Notes: generated from the letters alone by a model not told the origin. 64,000 bases of DNA from Acidobacteriota bacterium (GCA_003223935.1 QHXQ01000037.1:29284-93283), one strand, 5' to 3'. Shown: positions 17,615 to 25,929, numbered from the stretch's first letter. Numbers and translations are program-made.

Positions 17615-17887
17615 ATGGATTGGAAAGTTTTGCTGAGCACGTTCGGCGTGATCTTTCTCGCCGAGATGGGCGATAAGACGCAACTCGCGGCGATGACTTT
17701 GGCGGCGGACACGAAGCGACCCATCGCGGTCTTCGTCGGTGCGGCGCTCGCGCTCGCCTGTGTCTCGGCTTTGGGCGTGGCGGTCGGCGCGGCGCTCGGT
17801 CATTACTTACCGAAAGAGTGGATCGAGCGTGTGGCGGCGGTCGCCTTCATCGTCATCGGCGTGTTGATGCTGGCAGGTAAATTTTGA
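17615..17887 (+). CDS. Half-size GDT1/TMEM165 family membrane protein
   Basis: 90 residues, one UPF0016 repeat with three predicted helices. The motif AEMGDKTQLA is the E-x-G-D-K-T signature that forms the cation site in GDT1 proteins. Most members carry two such repeats; here only one is encoded, so a homodimer is expected, as in known half-size bacterial relatives. The family exports or exchanges Mn2+ or Ca2+. Ribosome site AAGGAGG is well placed. The OsmC gene follows within 18 bases. Confidence 0.85.
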   Translation: MDWKVLLSTFGVIFLAEMGDKTQLAAMTLAADTKRPIAVFVGAALALACVSALGVAVGAALGHYLPKEWIERVAAVAFIVIGVLMLAGKF

Positions 17888-17905
17888 AGCGTGGAGGCAC
17901 GAACT

Positions 17906-18334
17906 ATGAGTGAAGTCGTCGTCACGTCGCTAGTGAAGCTGCAAAACGAGGTGCGCTACGGCGCAGCACAGCACACGTTCATCACGGACGAACCCTTGAG
18001 CGCAGGCGGCGAAGATGCGGGCCCCGATCCTTACACGCTGCTGCTCGCCGCGCTCGGCAGTTGTATCTCGATGACTGTCACGCTCTACGCGCGGCGCAAA
18101 GCTTGGCCGCTTGAGCGCGTCACGGTGCGTCTGCGCCAGCAACGTATCCACGCGCGAGATTGCGTCGAATGTCAGCCCAAGACGGACAATTACGTTCATC
18201 GCATTGAGCGTGGCGTCGCGTTCGAGGGCGCGCTGACCGATGAACAGCGCACACGCTTGCAAGAGATCGCGCACAAGTGTCCGGTGCATAAAACGCTCAC
18301 GTCGGAGATCGTCGTCGCAGAGTGGCAAGATTGA
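17906..18334 (+). CDS. OsmC/Ohr family protein
   Basis: 142 residues from the ATG at 17906, preceded by GGAGG eight bases upstream; the GTG five codons earlier lacks a ribosome site. The two redox cysteines are in LGSCISMTVTLYAR and HKCPVHKTL, the spacing and context of OsmC-like thiol peroxidases that reduce organic hydroperoxides. It carries an extra CVEC near residue 90. Transcribed with the GDT1-like gene. Confidence 0.9.
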   Translation: MSEVVVTSLVKLQNEVRYGAAQHTFITDEPLSAGGEDAGPDPYTLLLAALGSCISMTVTLYARRKAWPLERVTVRLRQQRIHARDCVECQPKTDNYVHRIERGVAFEGALTDEQRTRLQEIAHKCPVHKTLTSEIVVAEWQD

Positions 18335-18373
18335 CGCGGGCCGACGAAGCGGGCAAGGTCTTGAGTTGGCTCA

Positions 18374-18763
18374 CTAGCCCACTAGAAACCGGCGCAGCAT
18401 TCCATCCAACTGCTCGAAGTCAACGGGTCTGGTGAGGTAGTCGTCACATCCTGCCTCTAGCGCCGCCTCTTTCATTCCGTAAGTGTCGTAAGCGGTGAGC
18501 GCAATGATCGGGACGTTCTGGCACAGGTCTCGACACTGGCGGATTCGTTTGGCTGCCTCTAACCCGTCCATCTGCGGCATGTTCAAATCCATCAGAATCA
18601 AGTCGGGGCAACGGCGCTGCACTAGCTCTAACGCTTCCCGTCCGTTGGTCGCTTCAAGCACACTATAATCCCTCAGTTCCAACAGGCGCTTGAGTGTCAG
18701 CCGCGCATCGTCGAAATCGTCCACCACCAAGACAGTTAGACAGGCCGTTTCTTTCTGCATCAT
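18374..18763 (-). CDS. Single-domain response regulator (receiver only)
   Basis: 129 residues, one CheY-like receiver. Acidic pocket VVDDFDD, phospho-Asp in LILMDLNMPQMDG, Thr in ALTAYD, and the last conserved position reads LTRPVDF, with Arg in place of the usual Lys. There is no output domain, so it acts by binding a partner or by passing phosphate. No kinase gene is adjacent. Confidence 0.9.
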   Translation of the reverse strand: MMQKETACLTVLVVDDFDDARLTLKRLLELRDYSVLEATNGREALELVQRRCPDLILMDLNMPQMDGLEAAKRIRQCRDLCQNVPIIALTAYDTYGMKEAALEAGCDDYLTRPVDFEQLDGMLRRFLVG

Positions 18764-18851
18764 AAAGCGAGCAGCCTCATTATGGATTTAGTATGTAATC
18801 AGGGGGATGAAGAGGGATACGAGATAACAGCAGTTATAGCAGACTTCCACT

Positions 18852-19014
18852 AAACCGGCAACACAGGTTCAGCCCGCTTCCTGCGAACGTCTTGACTTGC
18901 TACTCCGTCTGGCCTATAAGCCATCCGGCACAGACGTTCGCCCGACAAGTTCAGCGAACCGATTCGCTGAGCCAAACTTCCGGTTACAAACAGGTACGAC
19001 TAACAATTTGCCGG
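18852..19014 (+). promoter_or_regulatory. Structured 5' leader, possible riboswitch or cis-regulatory RNA
   Basis: The 276-base gap before the CAP-domain gene holds several perfect inverted repeats. Stem A pairs GCGAACGTCT (18883-18892) with AGACGTTCGC (18932-18941). Stem B is TCAGCGAA/TTCGCTGA (18951-18970) on a CCGA loop. AACCGG (18853) can close both with CCGGTT (18980), making a multibranch fold. Alternatively CCGGCAA (18855) can pair with TTGCCGG (19008), just before the ribosome site, and GGTTCAGC (18866) with GCTGAGCC (18966). Competing pairings like this suggest a switch. It does not match any riboswitch class I know. Confidence 0.5.
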
Positions 19015-19039
19015 CTAAGGTAAGGAGGTTCATTCCCCC

Positions 19040-19762
19040 ATGAATCGTCGGTCAGCTATCGCGTTGACGCTGCTCTGCTCTCTCTGCTTGTTTTATCAAA
19101 CGCTCGCTCAGACCAAAGCGCAAGCCCCGCAGCAGACTAAAGCGCCGGTTGTGCAGACGGCCGCGGCCAATAATTTTGCGCTGTCCGCTCTTGAACAAGA
19201 GCTGCTTGATGAGATCAATCTGGCGCGCACGAACCCGCAGCAGTACGCAGGCTATCTCGAACAACTAAAACCTTATTTCAAAGGCAACATCTTTCAGTTG
19301 CCGGGGCGGGGCGGACTGATCACGCAAGAAGGCACGAGCGCGCTGGAAGATGCGATCCGCGTCCTGCGCCAAACGAAGCCGCTCAATCCATTCACGCTCT
19401 CACGCGGCATGAGTCTCGGCGCGAATCTGCTGGTGCAGGACGCAGGCCCGAAAGGCTTGACCGGTCACAAAGGCACGGACGGCAGTTTCTGTGAGCAACG
19501 CATCGAACGCTTCGGCACGTGGCAAGGCTCAGTTGGCGAAAACCTCTCCTATGGCAAAGAGACTGCGCGGCAACGAATCATGACGCTGCTCATAGACGAC
19601 GGCTTCACAGACCGCGGCCATCGCACACGCCTGCTCAGCCCGGACTTCAAAGTCGCTGGCGTCTCCTGCGGCGACCACGCCCAACTCGGCGTCATGTGCG
19701 TCATCACCCTCGCCGGCGGCTACACGGATCGCGCCAATCAAGGCGCAGCCCAAAAATTTTAA
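19040..19762 (+). CDS. Exported CAP-domain (SCP/PR-1) protein
   Basis: 240 residues. Signal peptide 1-23 (LTLLCSLCLFYQTLAQ), a Gln/Ala-rich linker, then a CAP domain (about 55-235) starting LLDEINLARTNPQQYA, with GHKGTDGSF, GENLSYG, DDGFTDRGHRTRLLSPDF and GVMCVITLAGGY. The Glu and His residues that form the CAP cavity are present. Bacterial CAP proteins are secreted and mostly of unknown activity. The ribosome site AAGGAGG lies 11 bases before the ATG, downstream of the structured leader. Confidence 0.9.
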   Translation: MNRRSAIALTLLCSLCLFYQTLAQTKAQAPQQTKAPVVQTAAANNFALSALEQELLDEINLARTNPQQYAGYLEQLKPYFKGNIFQLPGRGGLITQEGTSALEDAIRVLRQTKPLNPFTLSRGMSLGANLLVQDAGPKGLTGHKGTDGSFCEQRIERFGTWQGSVGENLSYGKETARQRIMTLLIDDGFTDRGHRTRLLSPDFKVAGVSCGDHAQLGVMCVITLAGGYTDRANQGAAQKF

Positions 19763-19787
19763 GGCAACTGCTTACGCCAAGACCGCA

Positions 19788-19823
19788 CGGGCGCGCCGAT
19801 CATCAGGATGATCGGCGCGCCCG
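19788..19823. terminator. Perfect 17-bp hairpin downstream of the CAP gene
   Basis: CGGGCGCGCCGATCATC and its exact reverse complement with a two-base loop. It would stop transcription of the CAP gene although no T-run follows. It also overlaps the broken toxin reading frame on the minus strand. Confidence 0.75.
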
Positions 19824-19868
19824 CTTGATGACCCACAGGAAAGCATGCGTATCAAGCAACAGCTTCAT
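19803..19868 (-). pseudogene. Remnant of a PIN-domain (VapC-like) toxin
   Basis: A 21-codon frame begins MKLLLDTHAFLWVI, the classic N-terminus of VapC-type PIN toxins including the first catalytic Asp, then runs into the hairpin at 19788-19823 and stops. Its ATG overlaps the stop of the antitoxin gene (ATGA). The remaining ~110 codons of a PIN domain are absent, so the toxin has been deleted. The ORF is too short to appear in the supplied track. Confidence 0.75.
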
Positions 19869-20095
19869 GGCATATACTCGGCGAAATCTTCCAACGGCTC
19901 ATTAAAATCGTCCGTCATAGTAATCAAGCCTCTGGCGCTGCCACTCCGCCGCCGCCGTGCTTTGGCGGCTGCAATCGGCACCAGTCTCAGGACAGGTTGA
20001 TCATTCTCGGTAATTACGATCTCCTCGCCCGCAAGCGCAGTTTGCAGCAAACTTGCAATTTGTGCTTTCGCTTTCTCAAGTTCTATTTGATACAT
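19865..20095 (-). CDS. Phd/YefM-type antitoxin, orphaned
   Basis: 76 residues from MYQIELEKAKAQIASLLQ, with GEEIVITENDQPVLRLVPI, the standard Phd/YefM DNA-binding fold, and an acidic C-terminal tail (EPLEDFAEYMP) that would wrap the toxin. Ribosome site GGAGGTGGCG is ideal for the ATG at 20095; the ORF track start is five codons upstream. The downstream toxin frame is truncated, so the protein is now a solitary repressor-like antitoxin. Confidence 0.85.
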   Translation of the reverse strand: MYQIELEKAKAQIASLLQTALAGEEIVITENDQPVLRLVPIAAAKARRRRSGSARGLITMTDDFNEPLEDFAEYMP

Positions 20096-20179
20096 CGCCA
20101 CCTCCAACAAAAACTATCGGCAGTTATGCTCTTGCACATCTTTTCTACTTTTAAGACAGCATCCGAAAACATTTTCTTA

Positions 20180-20716
20180 TCAGATTGACGAAGGCCGAAG
20201 CAACTCGATTCCGACAGTACAATAGCGTGCAAGTATGTCTTCACCAAAACACCATTCTGGCGGCATTGCGCTGCGTAGCTTAGCACTGTTGAGCATACGA
20301 TCTTCTTCGCGTGTTACGATGGCAGCCCGGCAATATTTCTTGAACATCTCGTAAATAACTGCTTTATCGCCGGTTTCAAGATTCAACACCTTTTCTGCAA
20401 GTAGCGCAAGCGGGATAGTGTGCTCGTGGGTCAGCCGTTTACCAAGCTCATTTGGATATTGGGCGGAAACTAAAGCAGCGGCGGCGGTGTGTGGCAAATA
20501 GCGGATGTCATACTTCACGGCATCGGGGATAACGATGCCAGTTGCAACATCTACAGCGTCAGCCGTCCATCGCCAAGCAGCTACTTTAATCAGATGAACA
20601 GCCAATCTCCGCATACTTGGGGTTCTATTCGCAAGCTCATACGCATGAACTACAAGCGCAATCAGTTCATCTGTATGTTCGGTGGTAAGAGGCTTCCATG
20701 TTCGTATCTTTGCCAT
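20180..20716 (-). CDS. Hypothetical protein, probably acquired
   Basis: 178 residues from MAKIRTWKPL; the ORF track extends 20 codons further upstream without support. It is soluble and mixed alpha/beta, with no motif I recognise. Base composition is visibly lower in GC than the surrounding genes and codon use is more relaxed, as in the neighbouring toxin-antitoxin remnant, so the 19.8-20.8 kb stretch looks like transferred DNA. Confidence 0.65.
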   Translation of the reverse strand: MAKIRTWKPLTTEHTDELIALVVHAYELANRTPSMRRLAVHLIKVAAWRWTADAVDVATGIVIPDAVKYDIRYLPHTAAAALVSAQYPNELGKRLTHEHTIPLALLAEKVLNLETGDKAVIYEMFKKYCRAAIVTREEDRMLNSAKLRSAMPPEWCFGEDILARYCTVGIELLRPSSI

Positions 20717-20809
20717 AGCCTTCAATTTTAGATAGCAAAGCAGCCCAATAATTAGACCGTGCCCTCGTTGATTCACAATTCTTCAGAGAAACAGACCAAC
20801 CCTTTCAAG

Positions 20810-23050
20810 CTAGCCACGTGCTCTTACAATCACGACCGTCTGATCGTCGCCGCGTTCGCGTCCGCCTGACCAGTGTTCGATCTCGTCGAAGATGGCGCGA
20901 CGCAGTTCGTCGGCTGAGCGCGTGCGATGTTGTAGCGCGAACTGCAAGAGGTGGGCTTCGCCGTATTCTGCGCCGTCGGCGTTCTGCGCTTCGCTGATGC
21001 CGTCGGAGAAGATGAGGAGCAGATCGTTGGGTGCGAGCGTGACGGCCGCTTCTTCGTAGCGGGCGAAGTCGAACGCGCCGACGACTGTGCCGCCTACGTC
21101 GAGACGTTCGTGTGTGCCGTCGGTGCGGATGAGGAAGGGCGCGTTGTGGCCTGCGTTGGTGTAACGCAGACGGCGCGTGCGGTCGTCGTAGAGCGCGAGG
21201 AAGAGTGTGACGAAGCGGTTCGCGTCCGTTGACTGTTCGAGTTGCGTGTTGATGTTGGCGACCATCTCTTCGACCGCGCAAGCATTATCCACACCGGTCA
21301 CACCGCACGGCGCTTCAACCTCACCGGCCTGTCCGGCGACGCTCGCCACAGCCGCGCGCTCGGCGAGACGCAGACGTTCGGCCAGTATCGTCGTCTGCGC
21401 GCGCAGAGATGCTTGCAGGTTTGACATGACGAGCGAGGCCGATAGCCCTTTGCCCGACACGTCGCCCAAGGCGAGCGCGATGAAGCCGTGTGCGATCTCG
21501 ACGTAATCGTAGTAGTCGCCCGCCACGCCGCGCGCCGCCCGACACTCGGCCGCGATCTCTGCGCTCGCAAGCTCCGGCACGGCGCGCGGGAAGAGTTGCG
21601 CTTGCACTTCGGCGGCGATCTCGATCTCGCGCTCCAAGCGTTCACGCTCGACGCGCTCCGCAAGCAGCACTTCGATGTTCGCGGCCATGTCGTTGTAGGC
21701 GTGGGCGAGTTCGCCGAGTTGATCGTGCGAGCGAATATGGACGCGATGCGAGAAGTCGCCGCGCTTGATGTACTCGGTCGCGCGATAGAGCTTATGGACT
21801 GTGCCGGTGACGGCGCGCGTCATCCAACCGGCGGCAGAGAGCGCGAGCAGTTCGAGCACGAGAAAGACGATGGCGACGGCGAGCAGGATGTTGCGCCAGA
21901 CGATGTCGAAGTAGCCGCCGCTGCCGAGCACCTGTTTGAACAACTGCGCGCGCGTCTGCTGCATGAGAAACGCGATGTGCGGACTCTCTGTGCCGTTGCG
22001 CCAGTCGGTCGTCGCGAGCACAACCCACGTGTAACCGTGCGGCAGTGGGTCGCCCAGTTGATCTGCGCGCTGACCGAAGTTGGGCGAAAAGTTTGCGTTG
22101 CCGTTCGAGCGCACGCGTATGCCTTTGTCGTCGGCATTGATCTGCACCTCTTCAGAGCCGATGAAGAACGGGTGCAGTTCGATGCCTGTGCTTTCGTTGA
22201 GCTGGCGCATGAGCGCACGACTCACGGGCACGGTCAAGAGCAACGCGAACGCGCGCCCGTTTGCCTCGCGCCGCACGAGCGCACGCACGGCGGGCGTGCC
22301 GTACACTTCACTCGTCTGTGCGGGCGGCACGAACGTAAACCCGCTCCATTCGTTCTTGCCGCGCAGCCATGCGGGCAGAGGCGCAGCCGCCGAGACTTGA
22401 TCGCTCCCGCCGCCGCGCGTCTCTTCTGTCGTCGGCTCGCTCGTGAAAGTGGCCGGCGCATGCTCGCCTACTTGCAACAGATCATTATCGCCTGCACTTT
22501 GCCAGACGGCCACGCGCGCGCCCGGCGAAGAGGCTTGCAGCAGCATGTTCTGTTCATCGAGCCACGTCTGCGTGTGGTGCGCGTCCGTATTGGCGGGCAA
22601 GCGCGCGAAGGCGTCTGCGAGCGTGCGCGCGTTGGCGAGCGCTTGCCGGTTCGTCTGTTCAACCTGCGCGGTCACTGTGCGCGAGAGGCCAGAGATGGAG
22701 ACGCCGAGCGTGAAGATCAGACCGAGCGCGGTGAGCAAAAGGATCGGCGTCAGACCGATGAAGAGATAAGTGATCACCAAGCGCCGCCGCACGCGCCAGA
22801 ACAGACGCCGCTTCAACCAGAGCAACATCTGCCCGCCGTAATAACCGAGCGTCGCCGCGACGAGACAGAAGGTGATGAGATCAAAGACGGCGCTGACGAA
22901 ACCGTTGCGATACAACAGCGTGTCGCGCACGAACGAACGGAGCACGAAGCAGACGCCGGCCGCAATCGCCACGCGCGGCATCAAGCGCCGCAAACGCGCG
23001 CGCAAGTCTCGTCCGCTCATCTGCTGTTCCATCTCTGTGCCGTCTGTCAC
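20810..23050 (-). CDS. Membrane sensor with HAMP domain and PP2C (SpoIIE/RsbU) phosphatase
   Basis: 746 residues. Membrane helices lie at about 25-45, 55-75 and 95-120; an extracytoplasmic sensor domain follows to about residue 370; then a further membrane helix (LLAVAIVFLVLELLALSAAG), a HAMP domain (about 410-460) and a C-terminal PP2C phosphatase (about 490-746) with GVAGDYYDYV, LGDVSGKGLSASLVMSN, NAGHNAPFL and FSDGISEAQN. RsbU-type phosphatases dephosphorylate anti-anti-sigma factors in partner-switching pathways. No such partner is adjacent. Confidence 0.92.
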   Translation of the reverse strand: MTDGTEMEQQMSGRDLRARLRRLMPRVAIAAGVCFVLRSFVRDTLLYRNGFVSAVFDLITFCLVAATLGYYGGQMLLWLKRRLFWRVRRRLVITYLFIGLTPILLLTALGLIFTLGVSISGLSRTVTAQVEQTNRQALANARTLADAFARLPANTDAHHTQTWLDEQNMLLQASSPGARVAVWQSAGDNDLLQVGEHAPATFTSEPTTEETRGGGSDQVSAAAPLPAWLRGKNEWSGFTFVPPAQTSEVYGTPAVRALVRREANGRAFALLLTVPVSRALMRQLNESTGIELHPFFIGSEEVQINADDKGIRVRSNGNANFSPNFGQRADQLGDPLPHGYTWVVLATTDWRNGTESPHIAFLMQQTRAQLFKQVLGSGGYFDIVWRNILLAVAIVFLVLELLALSAAGWMTRAVTGTVHKLYRATEYIKRGDFSHRVHIRSHDQLGELAHAYNDMAANIEVLLAERVERERLEREIEIAAEVQAQLFPRAVPELASAEIAAECRAARGVAGDYYDYVEIAHGFIALALGDVSGKGLSASLVMSNLQASLRAQTTILAERLRLAERAAVASVAGQAGEVEAPCGVTGVDNACAVEEMVANINTQLEQSTDANRFVTLFLALYDDRTRRLRYTNAGHNAPFLIRTDGTHERLDVGGTVVGAFDFARYEEAAVTLAPNDLLLIFSDGISEAQNADGAEYGEAHLLQFALQHRTRSADELRRAIFDEIEHWSGGRERGDDQTVVIVRARG

Positions 23051-23108
23051 TGTCTCTTCGTCGCGCTACTGTTGACGATGCAAGAGCAACAAGTGTTACA
23101 CGAATAAG

Positions 23109-23179
23109 AACAGTTTTCAGTTTTCAGTTTTCAGCCTTTATTATCATCTTAAAACTGAAAACCGAAAACTGAAAACTGT
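23109..23179. repeat. GAAAACTGAAAACCG inverted repeat, second copy
   Basis: ACAGTTTTCAGTTTTCAGTT faces AAAACTGAAAACCGAAAACT; same family as 9275-9343. It fills the gap between the phosphatase and deacetylase genes. Confidence 0.88.
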
Positions 23180-23181
23180 AC

Positions 23182-24126
23182 TCAATCATCACTCAAAGCC
23201 TGCACATGCGCGCGCACGGTTGCGCCGAGCGTTTGTAAGTTGTAGCCGCCTTCGAGACAGGAGATGATGCGCCCCTGACAGGCGTGCGCGGCCCAAGCTT
23301 TGACCGTGCGCGTCAGCTCGATGAAATCTTCGTCTTCGAGGCGCAACTGGCCGAGCGGGTCGCCCGCGTGCGCGTCGAAGCCGGCGGAGATGATGACGAG
23401 GTCGGGGTTGAACTTCGCGTCAATCTCTGACAAGGCGGCGGCGAACATGCTGCGCTGCTCGGCGGCGGGTGTGTGCGCGCGCACGGGCACGTTCAAAGTG
23501 TAACCGCGTCCGCGTCCCTGTCCGGTCTCGCCGCGCGCGCCCGTGCCCGGATACCAAGGGTATTGATGCGTGGAGAAGAAGAAGACCGTGGGGTCGTCGT
23601 AGAAAATCCCTTGCGTGCCGTTGCCGTGATGCACGTCCCAATCAACGACGGCGACGCGCTCGATCTCCGGATAACGCGATTGCGCATAACGCGCGGCGAC
23701 AGCGACCGTGTTGAAGAGACAGAAGCCCATTGCGCGTTCGCTCGTCGCATGATGACCGGGCGGGCGCGCGGGCAAGAATGCGTTACGCGCCTCGCCCGAC
23801 ATGACGGCATCAACCGCGCGACACGCGCCGCCCGCCGCATGCAGCGCCGCATCGAGCGAGCGCAAAGAGACGATTGTGTCTGCGTCCAAGTAACCAAGCC
23901 CTTCGCTGACGGCGCGCTCGACCCGTTTGAAGTGCTGCGGCGTGTGCGCCGCTTGCACCGTGCCGCGCGCTGCGGCCGGCGCTTGGAGTTCAAGCAACTG
24001 TGCCCACAGTTCTGTATCTTTGCGCAGGGCGTCCATCACGACCGCGTAGCGTTCGGGACGTTCGGGATGACCGGGGCCTGTGTCGTGTTGTTGAAAGACT
24101 GGGTGATGGACGAGCGCGGTCTTCAT
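23182..24126 (-). CDS. Histone-deacetylase-family (acetylpolyamine/acetoin-type) hydrolase
   Basis: 314 residues from [13 protein letters not shown] family marks: [31 protein letters not shown] (the two active-site His), [13 protein letters not shown] (zinc ligands Asp and His), and [15 protein letters not shown]. In bacteria these zinc enzymes deacetylate polyamines, lysine side chains or related amides; the substrate here is unknown. The track start lies 12 codons upstream and is not needed. Confidence 0.93.
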   Translation of the reverse strand: MKTALVHHPVFQQHDTGPGHPERPERYAVVMDALRKDTELWAQLLELQAPAAARGTVQAAHTPQHFKRVERAVSEGLGYLDADTIVSLRSLDAALHAAGGACRAVDAVMSGEARNAFLPARPPGHHATSERAMGFCLFNTVAVAARYAQSRYPEIERVAVVDWDVHHGNGTQGIFYDDPTVFFFSTHQYPWYPGTGARGETGQGRGRGYTLNVPVRAHTPAAEQRSMFAAALSEIDAKFNPDLVIISAGFDAHAGDPLGQLRLEDEDFIELTRTVKAWAAHACQGRIISCLEGGYNLQTLGATVRAHVQALSDD

Positions 24127-24382
24127 GCGGGCGATTATGCGTGGCGCGTGCTGAGAGGTCAAACCCGTCTGCTGTCAGCATGAAATCAATACGCATGCAA
24201 GTGTGTTTGCAGGCAAGTCACATAGTTAAATCGCCCGCCGAGCGGTGTCTAAAGCTTTAATTTTTCGTGCCGTCGCGCGGTTTGCGCCTGTGCGGAACAC
24301 GAGTTGCAAACTTATTCAATTGAATTGGGGACGCTCTCCCGTAAGGACGTTTTTGCGTAGGTCATTCATGGAGGGATTCGAG

Positions 24383-24805
24383 ATGAAGAGATTACTCGTA
24401 TCATTTATCTGTCTCGTGCTGCTGTTGGCCACACTCGTGCCCAACTTGTCAGCACAGGAACGCCATCGCCATCGTTCGCGCTTCGGGCGCAAGGCCCGCA
24501 CGGCGGCGATTGTGGGCGGCGGCGCTTTGGTCGGCGGACTGATAGGCGGCGGCAAGGGCGCGGCCATCGGCGCAGGCGGAAGCTCGCTCTATGCGTTTAA
24601 TCGCAAGGCTGCGCGCAGACACTTCAAACCGCGCACGCGCACGGCCGGCACTGTGGCCGGCGGCGCGCTACTCGGCGGAGGCATCGGCGGCGCAGTCGGG
24701 CATGGCAGGGGCGCGGCAGTCGGCGCACTGGTCGGCGCGGGTGGTGGTGCACTCTACCGGCACAAACAACGCCGCAGCAGTTATTGCCGCACACACCGTT
24801 GCTAA
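24383..24805 (+). CDS. Exported glycine-zipper protein
   Basis: 140 residues from MKRLLVSFICL, preceded by GGAGGGATTCGAG. Signal peptide to about residue 24 (LVPNLSAQ). The mature part is basic (RHRHRSRFGRKAR) with two glycine-zipper segments, GGGALVGGLIGGGKGAAIGA and GGALLGGGIGGAVGHGRGAA. Glycine zippers pack helices in outer-membrane lipoproteins and pore-like proteins; no lipobox is visible here. Function unknown. Confidence 0.75.
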   Translation: MKRLLVSFICLVLLLATLVPNLSAQERHRHRSRFGRKARTAAIVGGGALVGGLIGGGKGAAIGAGGSSLYAFNRKAARRHFKPRTRTAGTVAGGALLGGGIGGAVGHGRGAAVGALVGAGGGALYRHKQRRSSYCRTHRC

Positions 24806-24822
24806 ACTTGAACGGCGCAAGG

Positions 24823-24849
24823 GAGTGAGCGCAAGACGCGCGCTCACTC
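24823..24849 (+). terminator. Hairpin after the glycine-zipper gene
   Basis: GAGTGAGCGC pairs with GCGCTCACTC over a seven-base loop; followed by CTTCACGTTT. Confidence 0.6.
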
Positions 24850-24971
24850 TCTTCACGTTTACCATGATGCTAGAATCGGATGCACGACCCCGGCACACAG
24901 ACCAAGATGTGCCCAGACACACCTCGCGCAGTTGATCGTTAACTTCCAACTCGCGCAGGAGATCAATTTTT

Positions 24972-25607
24972 ATGTCATACGATGAGGAGCAACAGAAGCG
25001 CAGCCGCGTGGTGGTCGAGACGCCGAACGCACGCCGCGAGGAATACTATGCGCGCACAAGCCGTGTGCCGGAGCGCGCGGGCTATTCGACCGGCGTCGTC
25101 GCCGTCGTCGCACTCTTGGCTATCGCGGCGACCGCTTTGATCATGTTCTTCCTGATGAATCGCAGCGACGCAACCAACACGAACGTGAGCGTCGCCACCG
25201 CGCCGACGCCCATTCCGACGGTGCCGACGCCTCTGCCGCCACCGCCCGCGACGCCCATCATGGTGCCGCCCGCACAGCAAGCGCCGCCCGTTATCGTGCA
25301 GCCACCGCCCACAACCACGACGCAACCCGCGCCCGTCATCGTCACACCGCCCGCGCCGGCAACGAACGCAGGCGCTGCCCCTCAGCTTGACGACGCGACC
25401 ATCGAAGCAAACGTCAACAAAGCATTGACGGACGACGCAGACCTCAAAGATGCTGGCATCACCGTCACCGTCATCAACGGCCGCGCCACGCTCATCGGTT
25501 CAGTCAAGACGCCTGAGCTAAAGACGCGCGCCGAACGCCTCGCCCACGGCATTAAAGGCGTCCGTGTCGTTGACAGCAAGATCATGGTCGAAGGCACACC
25601 GCAGTAA
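24972..25607 (+). CDS. Membrane-anchored BON-domain protein
   Basis: 211 residues. A short cytoplasmic start, one membrane helix (about 41-61, VVAVVALLAIAATALIMFFL), a long Pro/Thr-rich linker (about 70-135), and a C-terminal BON domain (about 140-211) with DDATIEANVNKALTDD, ITVTVINGRATLIGSV and GVRVVDSKIMV. BON domains bind phospholipids and often protect the envelope under osmotic stress. Ribosome site AGGAGA is well placed. Confidence 0.85.
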   Translation: MSYDEEQQKRSRVVVETPNARREEYYARTSRVPERAGYSTGVVAVVALLAIAATALIMFFLMNRSDATNTNVSVATAPTPIPTVPTPLPPPPATPIMVPPAQQAPPVIVQPPPTTTTQPAPVIVTPPAPATNAGAAPQLDDATIEANVNKALTDDADLKDAGITVTVINGRATLIGSVKTPELKTRAERLAHGIKGVRVVDSKIMVEGTPQ

Positions 25608-25610
25608 AGT

Positions 25611-25722
25611 AGAAAGGCGAAGGGCGGAAGAAGAAAGCGTGGCCACGGCTGCAACGTGCATCTGAAAAAATCAGATTACAGCGAAGCTGTGTCCTAACTT
25701 TCTCCTTCCGCCCTTCGCCTTT
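25611..25722. repeat. GGCGAAGGGCGGAAG inverted repeat
   Basis: GAAAGGCGAAGGGCGGAAG faces CTTCCGCCCTTCGCCTTT around a ~70-base centre; it lies between convergent genes. Confidence 0.75.
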
Positions 25723-25725
25723 GCT

Positions 25726-25902
25726 TCAATATCCTTCCGTGTGTTCGCGCAGCCACTCGTCTAGTTCATCGTCGCTAGGTTCGCGGCCGAGTTCGGCGCG
25801 CAGGCGGGCGCGCAGATAATCGCGTTCCTTGCGGGCGGTCTGGGCGAGCGATTCATCTGTGCGCGGCGCGTCTGCCGGTTCATCATTCGCTTTTGCTGAC
25901 AT
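25726..25902 (-). CDS. Small acidic helical protein, unknown
   Basis: 58 codons, below the cutoff of the supplied track. The protein starts MSAKANDEPADAPRTDES and ends DDELDEWLREHTEGY; it is highly charged and probably a helical hairpin. The ribosome site is excellent (GGGAGGGAAGAG ATG). Codon third positions are GC-rich like those of neighbouring genes. It lies directly downstream of the next minus-strand gene and may be co-transcribed with it. Confidence 0.65.
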   Translation of the reverse strand: MSAKANDEPADAPRTDESLAQTARKERDYLRARLRAELGREPSDDELDEWLREHTEGY

Positions 25903-25929
25903 CTCTTCCCTCCCCCGCGCTGCTCCTAA

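Noticed and set aside
15436-17724. 762-codon minus-strand ORF over the M13 peptidase gene
   Set aside because: Arg/Val-rich shadow of a strongly supported peptidase with all motifs on the plus strand.
21488-23107. 539-codon plus-strand ORF over the PP2C phosphatase gene
   Set aside because: No domains, biased composition; the opposite strand has complete HAMP and PP2C motifs.
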